A DNA stretch of 64,000 nt. It comes from Actinoallomurus sp. Its GTDB lineage: Bacteria > Actinomycetota > Actinomycetes > Streptosporangiales > Streptosporangiaceae. The notes under the pieces are model-generated. The model did no database searches. It was given only the letters and a program-made list of their open reading frames with translations, and was not told where the DNA came from. This document shows positions 18,310-27,257 of this stretch, piece by piece. The first letter of the stretch is position 1. The number at the start of each line of letters is the position of its first letter. The position numbers and the translations under genes are program-made. Location of the stretch: positions 1-64,000 of the forward strand of contig JAOPYL010000262.1 in the NCBI GenBank assembly GCA_025964625.1, given 5' to 3'.

Positions 18310-19221
18310 ATGGCCGACCACGCACCCGTAACCAAGGCGGTCGTCCCCGCGGCCGGTCTTGGAACGCGTTTCCTGCCCGCTACGAAGGCGACGCCCAAGG
18401 AAATGCTGCCCATCGTCGACAAGCCGGCGATCCAATACGTCGTCGAGGAGGCCGTCGGAGCCGGCCTCGACGACGTTCTCGTCGTCACCGGGCGCGGCAA
18501 GCGTCCGATCGAGGACCACTTCGACCGGGCGTACGAACTCGAGGAGGCGCTTCGCGCCAAGGACGATCCCGAACGCCTGGCCGCCGTCCGCGAGTCCAGC
18601 GATCTCGCCGTCGTGCACTACGTACGGCAGGGCGAGCCGAAGGGCCTCGGGCACGCCGTCTACTGCGCTCGCCAGCACGTCGGCCACGAGCCGTTCGCGG
18701 TGCTCCTCGGTGACGACCTGATCGACGCGCGCGATCCGCTGCTCCAGCGCATGCTGGAGGTCCGGGAGAAGTTCGGCGGCAGCGTCGTCGCGCTGATGGA
18801 GGTCGAGCCGGAGCAGGTGTCGCTGTACGGCTGCGCCGCGATCGAGCCCACCGATGAGGACGACGTCGTCAAGGTGACCAACCTCGTCGAGAAGCCGGTG
18901 CCGGGCGAGGCACCCAGCCGGTGGATCGTCATCGGCCGCTACGTCTGCGACCCCGCCATCTTCGACGTGCTGGAGAAGACCGCGCCCGGCCGGGGCGGCG
19001 AGATCCAGCTCACCGACGCGCTGATGACCCTGGCCCAGCGGGACCGCTCACAGGGCGGCCCGGTGCACGGCGTGCTGTTCCGTGGCCGGCGCTACGACAC
19101 CGGCAACAAGCTCGACTACCTGCGCACGGTCGTCCAGTTCGCGGCCGACCGGCCCGACCTGGCGACGGAGTTCGTGCCCTGGCTCCGAGAGTTCGTGGCG
19201 AAACATGATGAAGACAGTTGA
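18310..19221 (+). CDS. galU: UTP-glucose-1-phosphate uridylyltransferase
   Basis: A 303-residue nucleotidyltransferase making UDP-glucose for glycans and trehalose. It has the N-terminal AAGLGTRFLPATKATPKEML, the sugar-binding VEKPVPGEAPS and GGEIQLTDAL, and the catalytic Asp in LLGDDLID. It heads a rightward cluster and overlaps the MoeA-like gene by 17 bases; galU-moeA/glp-moaC-mog-GNAT-sepX is a conserved actinobacterial order. GGAGG sits 13 bases before the ATG, farther than usual. Confidence 0.95.
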   Translation: MADHAPVTKAVVPAAGLGTRFLPATKATPKEMLPIVDKPAIQYVVEEAVGAGLDDVLVVTGRGKRPIEDHFDRAYELEEALRAKDDPERLAAVRESSDLAVVHYVRQGEPKGLGHAVYCARQHVGHEPFAVLLGDDLIDARDPLLQRMLEVREKFGGSVVALMEVEPEQVSLYGCAAIEPTDEDDVVKVTNLVEKPVPGEAPSRWIVIGRYVCDPAIFDVLEKTAPGRGGEIQLTDALMTLAQRDRSQGGPVHGVLFRGRRYDTGNKLDYLRTVVQFAADRPDLATEFVPWLREFVAKHDEDS

Positions 19222-20416
19222 TGAGCACCTGGCGGACATCCTGGCGTCGACGCAGGAGCTGCCCCCGCTGGACCTGGCGCTGCTGGACGCCGGGAACGGC
19301 GTGCTGGCCGAGCCGGTCACCGCACCGGTCGACCTGCCGCCGTTCGACAACTCCGCCATGGACGGCTACGCCGTGCTCGCCGCGGACGTCGCCGGCGCGT
19401 CCGACACCTCGCCGGTGACATTGTCGGTCGTCGGCGACATCGCCGCCGGCGACTCGGACGCACACGGCATCCGCGCGGGTCTGTGCGCCCGGATCATGAC
19501 GGGCGCGCCGGTGCCGGCCGGCGCCGACGCCATCGTGCCGGTCGAGTGGACCGACGGTGGCACGGCCAAGGTGGTGATCCGGCGGTCCGCGACCGCCGGC
19601 CACTACGTCCGGCGGAGCGGCGAGGACGTCACCGCCGGGCAGACCGTGCTCGACGCGGGCACCCGCCTCGGCGCCGCTCAGATCGGCATGCTCGCCGCTA
19701 TCGGCCGCGCCCGCGTCCTCGTACGCCCCCGGCCTCGCGTCGTCGTGCTCTCCACCGGCAGTGAGCTGGTCGAGCCGGGCCGGCCGGTCGGGCCTGGCCA
19801 GATCTGGGACTCCAACAGCTTCGCGCTGACCGCCGCCGCGACCGAGGCGGGCGCCATCGGTTTCCGCCACGGTATGGTCGGCGACGATCCGGGGCAGGTG
19901 CTCGCCACCATCGAGGAGCAGCTCGGTTCCGCCGATCTGATCATCACGTCCGGCGGGGTCAGCATGGGAGCCCGCGACGTCGTGAAGGAAGTGCTGTCCG
20001 GGCTCGGCACGATGAGATTCGACAAGATCGCGATGCGGCCGGGCAAGCCCCAGGGGTTCGGCCTCCTCGACGGCCGTACCCCCGTGTTCACGCTGCCCGG
20101 CAACCCGGTCAGCGCGTACGTCTCCTTCCAGGTGTTCGTGCGGCCGGCGCTGCGCGCCCTGCAGGGACTGCCGCCCGAGCCCGCGCCCACCGTCGTGGCA
20201 CGGCTGACGGCCCCGGCGACGTCGCCCGCGGGCCTGCGGCATTACCTCCGTGGCGTGCTGGAGTACCGCGACGGCGAATACCAGGTCACGCTCGCCGAAG
20301 GGCAGGGCTCCCATCAGGTGTTCTCGCTCGCCTCGTCCAACTGCCTGATCGTGGTCGCCGAGGACGTCACCGAGCTGGCGGCGGGCGACCCGGTGAGCGT
20401 CATGAGGCTGCCGTGA
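19205..20416 (+). CDS. moeA: MoeA/gephyrin-like molybdotransferase (Glp)
   Basis: A 403-residue protein starting at tandem ATGs (19205/19208) inside the end of galU. The four MoeA domains are visible: DNSAMDGYAV near residue 47, MTGAPVPAGADAIVPVE, the MoaB-like core STGSELVEPG...SNSFAL...DLIITSGGVSMGARD, and PGKPQGFG...LPGNPVSA. The enzyme inserts molybdate into adenylated molybdopterin. In Corynebacterium the MoeA homologue next to galU (Glp) binds FtsZ and a membrane receptor at the divisome. The same neighbourhood here, with the receptor-like gene at 22255, suggests that role too; sequence alone cannot separate the two. Confidence 0.93.
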   Translation: MMKTVDEHLADILASTQELPPLDLALLDAGNGVLAEPVTAPVDLPPFDNSAMDGYAVLAADVAGASDTSPVTLSVVGDIAAGDSDAHGIRAGLCARIMTGAPVPAGADAIVPVEWTDGGTAKVVIRRSATAGHYVRRSGEDVTAGQTVLDAGTRLGAAQIGMLAAIGRARVLVRPRPRVVVLSTGSELVEPGRPVGPGQIWDSNSFALTAAATEAGAIGFRHGMVGDDPGQVLATIEEQLGSADLIITSGGVSMGARDVVKEVLSGLGTMRFDKIAMRPGKPQGFGLLDGRTPVFTLPGNPVSAYVSFQVFVRPALRALQGLPPEPAPTVVARLTAPATSPAGLRHYLRGVLEYRDGEYQVTLAEGQGSHQVFSLASSNCLIVVAEDVTELAAGDPVSVMRLP

Positions 20417-20886
20417 GCGGTTTCTCCCACCTCGACGAGTCCGGGGCGGCCCGCATGGTCGACGTCTCGGGCAAGGACGTGTCGGCCCGTACGGCGACGG
20501 CGACCGGCTTCGTACGGCTGTCGGCGGAGTGCGTCGCGGCGTTGCGCGCCGGCAACGTGCCCAAGGGCGATGCCCTGGCCGTGGCCCGCATCGCCGGCAT
20601 CCAGGCGGCCAAGCGCACTCCCGATCTCGTGCCGCTGTGCCACCCGATCGCGATCCACGGCGTGACAGTGGACCTCTCCGTGCTGGAGGATGGCGTCTCG
20701 ATCAAGGCCCAGGTGCGCACCGCGGACCGTACGGGCGTCGAGATGGAGGCGCTCACGTGCGTGTCCGTCGCAGGCCTGGCCCTGATCGACATGGTGAAGG
20801 CCGTCGACCCTGGCGCGGTCATCACCGACGTGCGGGTGGAGGAGAAGACCGGGGGCAAGACCGGCGTCTGGCGGCGGAGCTCCTGA
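20413..20886 (+). CDS. moaC: cyclic pyranopterin monophosphate synthase
   Basis: A 157-residue enzyme of the first molybdenum-cofactor step, working after MoaA. It has FSHLDESGAARMVDVSGK at the N-terminus, AAKRTPDLVPLCHPI with the conserved His, GVEMEALT and the catalytic DMVKAVDPG. Its GTG start overlaps the MoeA stop by four bases, so translation is coupled. MoaA itself is not in the window. Confidence 0.95.
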   Translation: MSGFSHLDESGAARMVDVSGKDVSARTATATGFVRLSAECVAALRAGNVPKGDALAVARIAGIQAAKRTPDLVPLCHPIAIHGVTVDLSVLEDGVSIKAQVRTADRTGVEMEALTCVSVAGLALIDMVKAVDPGAVITDVRVEEKTGGKTGVWRRSS

Positions 20887-20926
20887 TCTCCGCGGGAGCG
20901 GCGGACGAGGCACTGTTGGAGGACAG

Positions 20927-21409
20927 ATGATCCGGGCGATGGCGGTGACCGTGTCGAACCGTGCCTCGGCCGGTGTCTATGAGGACACCTCCGGGCCGGT
21001 GCTCGCCGAACGGCTCCGGGAACTGGGCTGCGAGGTGGACGGCCCGGTGGTCATCCCCGACGGCGAGCCCGTCGAGAAGGTCCTGCGGGACGCCGTCGCG
21101 AAGGGGTACGACGCCGTCGTCACGAGCGGGGGCACCGGGCTCACCCCGACCGACCGGACACCGGAGATGACCCGCCGCGTGATCGAGCGCGAGGTCCCCG
21201 GCATCGCGGAGGCGATCCGGCTGACCGGCCGCGAGAAGGTGCCGGCCGCGATCCTCTCCCGCGGCCTCGCGGGCGTCGCCGGCCGCACCCTGATCGTCAA
21301 CCTGCCCGGCTCGACCGGCGGCGTCCGCGACGGCATGGATGTTCTCGCGGGCGTGCTGAGGCACGCGATCGACCAGATCGGCGGCGGCGACCACCCGCGC
21401 GCGCCCTGA
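20927..21409 (+). CDS. mog: molybdenum cofactor biosynthesis protein MogA/MoaB
   Basis: A 160-residue molybdopterin adenylyltransferase-type protein. AVTVSNRASAGVYEDTSGPVLA, TSGGTGLTPTDRTPE and LIVNLPGSTGGVRDG are the diagnostic motifs, covering the nucleotide and pterin sites. It follows moaC by 40 bases, with GGAGG four bases before the ATG, and belongs to the same cluster. Confidence 0.94.
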   Translation: MIRAMAVTVSNRASAGVYEDTSGPVLAERLRELGCEVDGPVVIPDGEPVEKVLRDAVAKGYDAVVTSGGTGLTPTDRTPEMTRRVIEREVPGIAEAIRLTGREKVPAAILSRGLAGVAGRTLIVNLPGSTGGVRDGMDVLAGVLRHAIDQIGGGDHPRAP

Positions 21410-21461
21410 GGGGACCGTCCCAGGATGGCGCGGAGCGGGTCCCGGGGGGAATCATGGAGGG

Positions 21462-22085
21462 GTGGAACGCATGCGGGGTTGGCCCGCGAGCCTGGCGGAG
21501 GGGCCGGTCGGGCTTCGCCCCCTGCGCCTTCGGGACGCCTCGATGTGGCGGGACGTGAGAATCCGCAACGCCGAATGGCTGCGCCCCTGGGAACCGACCA
21601 ACCCGGAGACGCCGCTGTTCCGTAGCGGCGTCGGGCCCTACCTCGGCATGGTGCAGACGATGCGCCGCGAGGCCCGGCAGGGGCTCGCCCTGCCCTGGGT
21701 GGTCACCTATGACGGCGATTTCGCCGGGCAGCTGACCATCGGCGCGATCGTGTGGGGTTCCGCCCGCTCGGCGCAGGTCGGCTACTGGGTCGACAAGACC
21801 GTCGCCGGCCGTGGCGTGATGCCGACCGCCGTCGCCCTCGCCGTCGACCACTGTTTCTTCAATGTCGGGCTGCACCGCGTCGAGGCCAACATCCGCCCGG
21901 AGAACACCGCCAGCCGCCGCGTCGTCGAGAAGCTCGGCTTCCGCGAGGAGGGCGTACGCCGGCGCCACCTGCACATCGACGGCGCCTGGCGCGACCACAT
22001 CTGTTACGCGCTGACCGCCGAGGACGTGCCCGGCGGTCTGGTCTCCCGCTGGCGGGCCAGCGCACGGCAGGCCTTCCCCCGCTGA
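21462..22085 (+). CDS. GNAT acetyltransferase, RimJ/RimL type
   Basis: A 207-residue member of the GCN5-related N-acetyltransferases (Acetyltransf_3). It has VGLRPLRLRDA, the acetyl-CoA-binding beta-alpha element with VAGRGVMPTAVAL, and GLHRVEANIRPENTASRRVVEKLGF, which is standard for RimJ/RimL proteins that acetylate protein N-termini. It lies between mog and sepX in the conserved cluster; the substrate is unknown. GTG start. Confidence 0.9.
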   Translation: MERMRGWPASLAEGPVGLRPLRLRDASMWRDVRIRNAEWLRPWEPTNPETPLFRSGVGPYLGMVQTMRREARQGLALPWVVTYDGDFAGQLTIGAIVWGSARSAQVGYWVDKTVAGRGVMPTAVALAVDHCFFNVGLHRVEANIRPENTASRRVVEKLGFREEGVRRRHLHIDGAWRDHICYALTAEDVPGGLVSRWRASARQAFPR

Positions 22086-22254
22086 CCCGGCGGAAGGCAA
22101 AAGCGCGGTCAGCAGGCGCCCACGTGGAACCCGATCTCGCGACACACCGCCCCGAATGCTCGTCAACCACTGTCTGTGGGTCTTAGCGTGCGGGACGTGA
22201 GCGCGCGCGTATCCAAGGTCGGCGCGGGCCTGGCCGCCGCTGTGAGGGGGACTG

Positions 22255-22851
22255 ATGAGCAGCGCAGTCCTCTATCTCGCGATCGTAGCCGTCTGGGGCA
22301 TCGTCCTGGTTCCGATGTGGCTGCGCCGCGACAGCGACGGTATCTCCCGTTTGCTGCGCCGCAACGACACCGCTGAGCAACTGGTCGAGCCGGCCGAGCC
22401 GGCCGAGCCGGCCGAGCCGGCCGCGCCGCTCGCCGAGGACGACGACGTCCCGTTCGCAGAGCCCGCCGAGCCGGTCCGCAGGCGTCGCGCCACCCGCGGC
22501 GCCATCATCGCCCGCCGCCGCCGTCGCACGCTCGGGCTCGGCCTGCTGACGGTCGGCGCGGTCGTCACCGTGATCACAGGCGCCACGCCCTGGTGGTTCG
22601 TGCTTCCCCCGGTCCTGCTGCTCGGCGGCCACCTGTCGCTGCTGCGCGTCGCCGTGCAGATGGACGCTGTCCGCCGGCGGCAACGGCGCGCGGCCGCCAT
22701 CCGCGCCGCGGAGGCCGAGCGCGCCCGCGAAGAGCTCGAGGCACGGGAGGCCGAGGAGGCCACACGAATCGCCGAAGTGATCGAACTGCCCGGATGGTCG
22801 CGTGAAGAGGTCTACGACCAGTACACCGACCTGCGCGCGGTCGGCGACTGA
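22255..22851 (+). CDS. sepX: divisome membrane protein SepX/GlpR
   Basis: A 198-residue membrane protein. An N-terminal helix (VLYLAIVAVWGIVLVPMWL) is followed by an acidic Pro-Ala-Glu linker with EPA repeated four times. Two close hydrophobic segments (GLGLLTVGAVVTVITG and WWFVLPPVLLLGGHLSLL) and a charged helical tail rich in Arg/Glu/Ala complete it. This architecture and its place in the galU-moeA cluster just before a tRNA match SepX of Streptomyces, needed for hyphal septa, and GlpR of Corynebacterium, the Glp receptor. The function is inferred from family and synteny. Confidence 0.82.
   Translation: MSSAVLYLAIVAVWGIVLVPMWLRRDSDGISRLLRRNDTAEQLVEPAEPAEPAEPAAPLAEDDDVPFAEPAEPVRRRRATRGAIIARRRRRTLGLGLLTVGAVVTVITGATPWWFVLPPVLLLGGHLSLLRVAVQMDAVRRRQRRAAAIRAAEAERAREELEAREAEEATRIAEVIELPGWSREEVYDQYTDLRAVGD
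22387..22422 (+). repeat. four tandem 9-bp repeats inside sepX
   Basis: GAGCCGGCC is repeated four times without change and encodes Glu-Pro-Ala units in the linker after the first membrane helix. Copy number could vary by slippage without shifting the frame. Confidence 0.9.
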
Positions 22852-22916
22852 ACGAGGGGACGCGACGCCCGGATGCGCGAGAAGTCCCCAAGGTTTGCTA
22901 GCCTTACTCCGTCCTT

Positions 22917-23163
<247 letters not shown>

Positions 23164-23244
23164 TCAAGCCGCAGGCTTGAGTCGTGCTCGGGCGATGTAG
23201 TCGTCGATGTGGTCGTTTTCAGTCGGCCCCAACCATCCGCTCAT
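23164..23244 (-). CDS. possible 26-residue small protein beside the IS110 remnant
   Basis: The ATG at 23244 has GAGGGG four bases upstream and encodes MSGWLGPTENDHIDDYIARA plus six residues (RLKPAA). It starts ten bases after the IS110 transposase stop and has the same direction. It could be a passenger peptide or the decayed end of another gene. I do not recognise it. Confidence 0.25.
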   Translation of the reverse strand: MSGWLGPTENDHIDDYIARARLKPAA

Positions 23245-23253
23245 GGCACCCCT

Positions 23254-24319
23254 CTATGTGAAGGGGCTGGCTTCTCCCGCTTTGGTAAGGGTGGTCTGCT
23301 GGGCTCGTGTGTCCGCGATGAGCTGCCGGTAGGGGACGTCGCTGAGGCGGCGTTTCAGGCTGCGGATTGCTTCCATCGGGGTTTTGCCTTCAGCGAGTTT
23401 GCGCTGGTAGAAGGCGCGGCCTTCGGTGTCGTTGCGGATCTGGACGATCGCCATGATGTGCAGCACCCGGTTGATACGCCGGTTGCCTGCGCGGGAGAGC
23501 CGGTGGCGGTTGTGATCGCCGCTGGAGGCGTCCAACGGGGCGGTGCCGTTCCAGCTCGCGAAGTGGTTGCGGGTGGTAAAGCGGGCGACGTCGAGGACCT
23601 CACCCAGGACACGGGCAGCTCCGACCGGGCCGAGACCATACAGGTCCATCAGGCCGGTGCCGGTTGCCTTGACCGCCTCGCGTAGCTGCTTGTCGCTGTC
23701 TTTGAGCTTGCGGTCCAGGGCGGCCAGTTCGGTGATGAGTTCAGCGGCGAGCCGGCGGCGGGTGCGTCCTGCGATATCGCGGGGACGAACCGTGGCCAGC
23801 AGCTCACGGGCTTGGGGGGTGGACAGGAACCTCGGGGCACCGGCCGGGATCAGCTCGGTGAGCAGCCGGTGCAGCCGGTTGACGGTCTGGGTGCGAGCCC
23901 GCGCGAGTTCATCGCGCCGGTCGGCCAAGCCGCAGCGCGATGTGTTCCTCGTCCTGGGTGACCTGCTGCAGGCCGGCGGTGCGCACTGCAACGACCGCGA
24001 TCGAATGCGCATCGGTGGCGTCGGTCTTGCGGCCGTTACCGGTGGAGAACACTCGTGCCCGGGCGGACAGTTTCGCTGGCACGTCCACGACGGTTTCCCC
24101 GTCGGCGACCAGCCGTTGCGCGAGGGGACGGCCGACCCCGCCGCATCCCTCGACCGCCCACACCCGGTCCTTGTATCGCCGGCCGGGCGCCAGCATCTGC
24201 CGGTAGCCGTCGCGGTCGGTGCCGCACCGGCCGCCGCCCAGGACCTGCTCGCCTCCATCCAGCACCTCGATGGTGGCCGACCGCTTGTGCGGGTCCATTC
24301 CGATCACCACACGACCCAT
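23254..24319 (-). pseudogene. IS110-family transposase, frameshifted
   Basis: Two frames together make one IS110 (DEDD) recombinase. The first (24319-23909) carries GMDPHKRS, AVEGCGGVG and KTDATDAHSIAV, giving all four acidic residues. The second continues with ADRRDELARARTQTVNRLHR, the Transposase_20 part LYGLGPVGAARVLGEV, FASWNGTAPLDASSG with the expected serine, and NRRINRVLHIMA. The switch is near 23925-23935, where HIALRL should run on into ADRR, so one base has been lost. IS110 elements do not normally use programmed frameshifting, so this copy is probably dead. Ends of the element are not resolved. Confidence 0.85.
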
Positions 24320-24596
24320 GCCGCATCCTCGCCTTCGAATCGACTTCTCGGGGGGAAGGCGAGGAGGGCAACGCTACTTTGAGCTGGGCAGACCCCTCTT
24401 GAGCCACAGCCTCGCCGCGGTGCCCAGCGGGAGCGCATGCCATGAGTGAGCCACACCCCAAACAGCCATGGTGGGCAGCCGATGAGAGAGCGTCCCGCCG
24501 AGCACCTCGACCAACCCTGCCGGATCAGCCGTGACTCAAGTGAACAAGTAGCCGATGAGCGGATGGTGGTCGCGGCGGCTCCATGTCGCGTGATGG
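24320..24596 (-). other. non-coding segment upstream of the IS110 transposase
   Basis: In IS110 elements the non-coding left end before the recombinase encodes a bridge RNA, so this 277-base gene-free stretch, read leftward, is the place to look. I did not find a clear two-loop fold by eye and cannot fix the outer edge of the element. The remainder belongs to the 3' flank of the hydrolase pseudogene. Confidence 0.3.
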
Positions 24597-25828
24597 TTAC
24601 GAGCCGAGTGTGTCGTCGAGCCAGTCGTAGATACGGGCCATCGCCAGTCGCTGTGCTCCGGCGTGGCAGTGTGCGTCGGCGCCCTGCTCGGCGGTGAACT
24701 CCACCAGGGTCTTTGGGCAGGCGAGGTGGTCGTAGAGCTGTTGGGGCTGGGGGGTGTGGCGGTCGTTTCCGGCGAAGAACAGATCGTTGGCCGCGGAGCA
24801 GACCAGAGTCGGACAGGTGATCCGTTCCGCAACGTCGTTCCGGAGGTGGTAGTCCAGGTAGGTGGCCAGGAACTGGCGAGGTGTGGCGGCGGCCATCACA
24901 TAGCGGCCGTGGCCGAAGGCCCAGCGCAGGGTGGGATTGGTGTCGATGGCGTCGTCCAGGATGCGGTCGAGTTCCTCGTCCTGGGGCGCGCGGGCCCGGC
25001 GGGCCACCTCGTCGGGATCCAGCGGGAGCAGGTCGGTGATGGCTGTGCCGGCGTGGTATACGCCGTCGACCGCGACGAGAGCGGCGATGCGCGGCTCGAA
25101 CGCGGCGGCTCTCGGAGCCAGCATCCCGCCGAGGCTGAGCCCGAGCAGGGCGATGCGCCGCGGGTCGACCTCCGGCCGGGTGGCCAGGAAGTCCAGCACC
25201 GGGCCGACGACGTTCTCCCAGTCGAGCCGGAACGGCAGGCGGTGTTCGTGAACGGCGCTGGGCTGGCCGGGACCGTCGAAAGTGAGCACGTGGTAGCCGC
25301 GCTCGACTCCGGCCGATGCCCCGAAAAAGTGCATCTCCTCCGCGCTGCCGTCGAACCCGTTATGCATCACCACGGTCGGGCGCGGTCGACCGCTGTCGTC
25401 TGCCCGGTAGAAGTAGCCGCGCAGCAGGATGCCTTCGTACGGGATCTCCACCGGTTCCACGGCCGGCCGGAATAGCCTTGCCGCCGCACGGAAGTGCCGC
25501 ACGCCGCAGTGATAGGCGTGCGCGATGCGTGGGTCGTCTGGGTTGTCATGTAGAAAAAACTCGGCCGAGCGGTAGTAGGTGGCGGCGCGCAGGTGGCTGT
25601 CGCGAGCACTGACGAGGTGCCCGGCGGCCTCGCTGCGCGTGGCGTCTGCGGCGATCCGCTCGGCCGTGCTCAGCCATGCGTCATGCCAGCTGTCGTAGTC
25701 ACCCGGGTGATCCGCTCAGCGGTGGCAACGACCTCGCCGAAGTCGGAGCCGCCGTAACTGGCGTGGCCGAGCACGCGCAGCGTCTCGAACCAGAACTGCT
25801 CGTTGTCGCGGAACAGCAGGGCACGCAT
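24597..25828 (-). pseudogene. alpha/beta hydrolase broken by a one-base frameshift
   Basis: Two frames form one alpha/beta hydrolase of about 410 residues. The start at 25828 (GGAGG four bases upstream) encodes MRALLFRDNEQFWFETLRVL and runs to ERIT. The next frame continues YDSWHDAWLSTAERIA, then LLRGYFYRADD, the nucleophile elbow GLSLGGML and C-terminal catalytic residues. The break is at ATCACCCGGGTGACTACG (25709-25692, minus strand), where one extra C would restore ITPGDYDSW. The family (FrsA/pseudooxynicotine-hydrolase-like esterases) acts on small molecules; the substrate is unknown. It is third in the operon behind the NmrA gene (25-base gap). A sequencing error cannot be excluded. Confidence 0.8.
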
Positions 25829-25853
25829 GAATCCTCCGGTGGTTGTGGCGCTG

Positions 25854-26705
25854 TCACGCGGTAAAGGCGTCGCGGTGAGCCGCCATGAACTCGGCGAACG
25901 ACCGCGCGGGGCGACCTGTGATGTTGGGAACGGTGGAGGTGACGCGGTTCTCCGCACCGTGCCGGATGTCCTCGTCGAGACCGGCGAGCATGGCGGCGAA
26001 CTCCACGGGAATGCCGGCGGCGACGAACCGGTCCGTCATCTCGGCCGTGCTGACGGGTCGGTGCCGCACAGGGCGACCGGTGGCCTCGGTGATGACGGCG
26101 GCGGCATCGGCGTAGCTGAGCGCTTCCGGGCCGGTGATCACGTGATCGGTGTTGTGCGGCACGGCGTCCAGCAGCGCCCGCACGGCGACCGCGGCGATGT
26201 CGGCCGCGTCCACGAACGCCACCCGGCCCGCGCCGGTCGCGGTGACGATCTCGCCCTGAACGCGGATGCCGTCCGCGACGGGGTGCTCGCCGATGAAGTT
26301 CTGCATGAACCAGGACGGCCGCAGAACCGCCCATTCCGGCGCCATCGCACGCACCATCCGGGGGAGCACTCCCACTCCGGGCGCGTCTTCGGGTGTGGCG
26401 GACGAACTGAGCAGCACGACCCGCCGTACCCCGGCGCGGAACGCAGCGGCCAGGAACGGTTCGACCAGCGGCGCCGGCTCGGCCACACTGATCGGGGCGA
26501 CGAGGTAAATGCGGTCCACTCCGGCCACGGCCGGGCCGTGTGTGGCCGGTTCGCTCCAGTCGAACCGCACATGTGCGGCATTCCCGTCGGCAGGCGTCCT
26601 GGTGCCGATCCGCACCGTGGCTGCCTGCTCACGCAGCAAGGCGGCGACCCGGCTGCCGGTGGTTCCGGTCCCGCCGATGACCAACACGCCGGCCTGGGCG
26701 TTCAT
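25854..26705 (-). CDS. NmrA-like NAD(P)-binding oxidoreductase
   Basis: A 283-residue atypical short-chain dehydrogenase. The dinucleotide motif GVLVIGGTGTTGSRV is at residues 6-20. LRPSWFMQNFIGEH and the FVDAADIAAVAVRALL segment are typical of NmrA/SDRa5 proteins such as NAD(P)H-dependent quinone or redox sensors. It overlaps the SnoaL-like gene by four bases (ATGA) and is followed by the hydrolase pseudogene, all leftward from the twin TetR operators. Confidence 0.87.
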   Translation of the reverse strand: MNAQAGVLVIGGTGTTGSRVAALLREQAATVRIGTRTPADGNAAHVRFDWSEPATHGPAVAGVDRIYLVAPISVAEPAPLVEPFLAAAFRAGVRRVVLLSSSATPEDAPGVGVLPRMVRAMAPEWAVLRPSWFMQNFIGEHPVADGIRVQGEIVTATGAGRVAFVDAADIAAVAVRALLDAVPHNTDHVITGPEALSYADAAAVITEATGRPVRHRPVSTAEMTDRFVAAGIPVEFAAMLAGLDEDIRHGAENRVTSTVPNITGRPARSFAEFMAAHRDAFTA

Positions 26706-27157
26706 GCGTTCGCCTCCCCACTGGCGAAAGCCGCCGTCAGCTCGTCCAGCCCGCCCATCACCTCGGCACCGGCCAGGGGGCTCCAGTAGTCGCGGTAATG
26801 CACGATCTCGCCGTCACGTGCGACGACGACCGCGACGTAGCGCATCTGGTAGGGCTGGCCGGTGGCCACCACCACGCCCGCCGCCTCGAACTCGGCGACG
26901 ACGACGTCGGGGTCGGCCGTCTCGTGCACGGTCTGCTCGGTGATCGCCTGCACGTCCAGCAGGTCGGGATAGCCCCTCAAGTAGTCCCGGATGGCGGCGC
27001 GGCCGTCCAGCCGTGACGGATAGTTGGACGGAGCGAACGGGAACTCGATGCTCCCGTCGACGGCCCACAGCTCGGCGTAGCCGGTCATGTCTTTGGCCAG
27101 CAGGAGCCGAAGCGTTTCAGCAAAGAGATCACGCGCGGTGCGGCGCGGTTCAGGCAT
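26702..27157 (-). CDS. SnoaL/NTF2-like protein
   Basis: A 151-residue protein with the NTF2 cone fold: an N-terminal helix (ARDLFAETLRLLLAKDMTGYAELW), VDGSIEFPFAPSNYP, DGRAAIRDYLRGYP, and a strand with RYVAVVVARDGEIVHYRDYWSP. Members act as small cyclases, isomerases or binding proteins; the substrate is unknown. The ATG at 27157 has GGAGAG seven bases upstream and excludes a longer frame that would run through the operators. It is first in a three-gene operon with the NmrA and hydrolase genes. Confidence 0.85.
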   Translation of the reverse strand: MPEPRRTARDLFAETLRLLLAKDMTGYAELWAVDGSIEFPFAPSNYPSRLDGRAAIRDYLRGYPDLLDVQAITEQTVHETADPDVVVAEFEAAGVVVATGQPYQMRYVAVVVARDGEIVHYRDYWSPLAGAEVMGGLDELTAAFASGEANA

Positions 27158-27183
27158 GGTGCAACTCTCCTTCCGCACGAAAT

Positions 27184-27202
27184 GGACGGTACGGAACCGT
27201 CC
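27184..27202. promoter_or_regulatory. TetR operator O1
   Basis: GGACGGT-ACGGA-ACCGTCC is a palindrome with perfect 7-bp arms. It lies between the divergent SnoaL-like and TetR genes. Confidence 0.6.
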
Positions 27203-27220
27203 CGGCCATGAGCTTATACG

Positions 27221-27239
27221 GGACGAGACCGTACCGTCC
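27221..27239. promoter_or_regulatory. TetR operator O2
   Basis: GGACGAG-ACCGT-ACCGTCC has the same length and spacing as O1, with 5-bp outer arms intact. The two centres are 37 bp apart. It ends 18 bases before the TetR start codon, so binding should shut off its own gene as well. Confidence 0.55.
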
Positions 27240-27257
27240 ACGCGCTATGCTGCCGGC

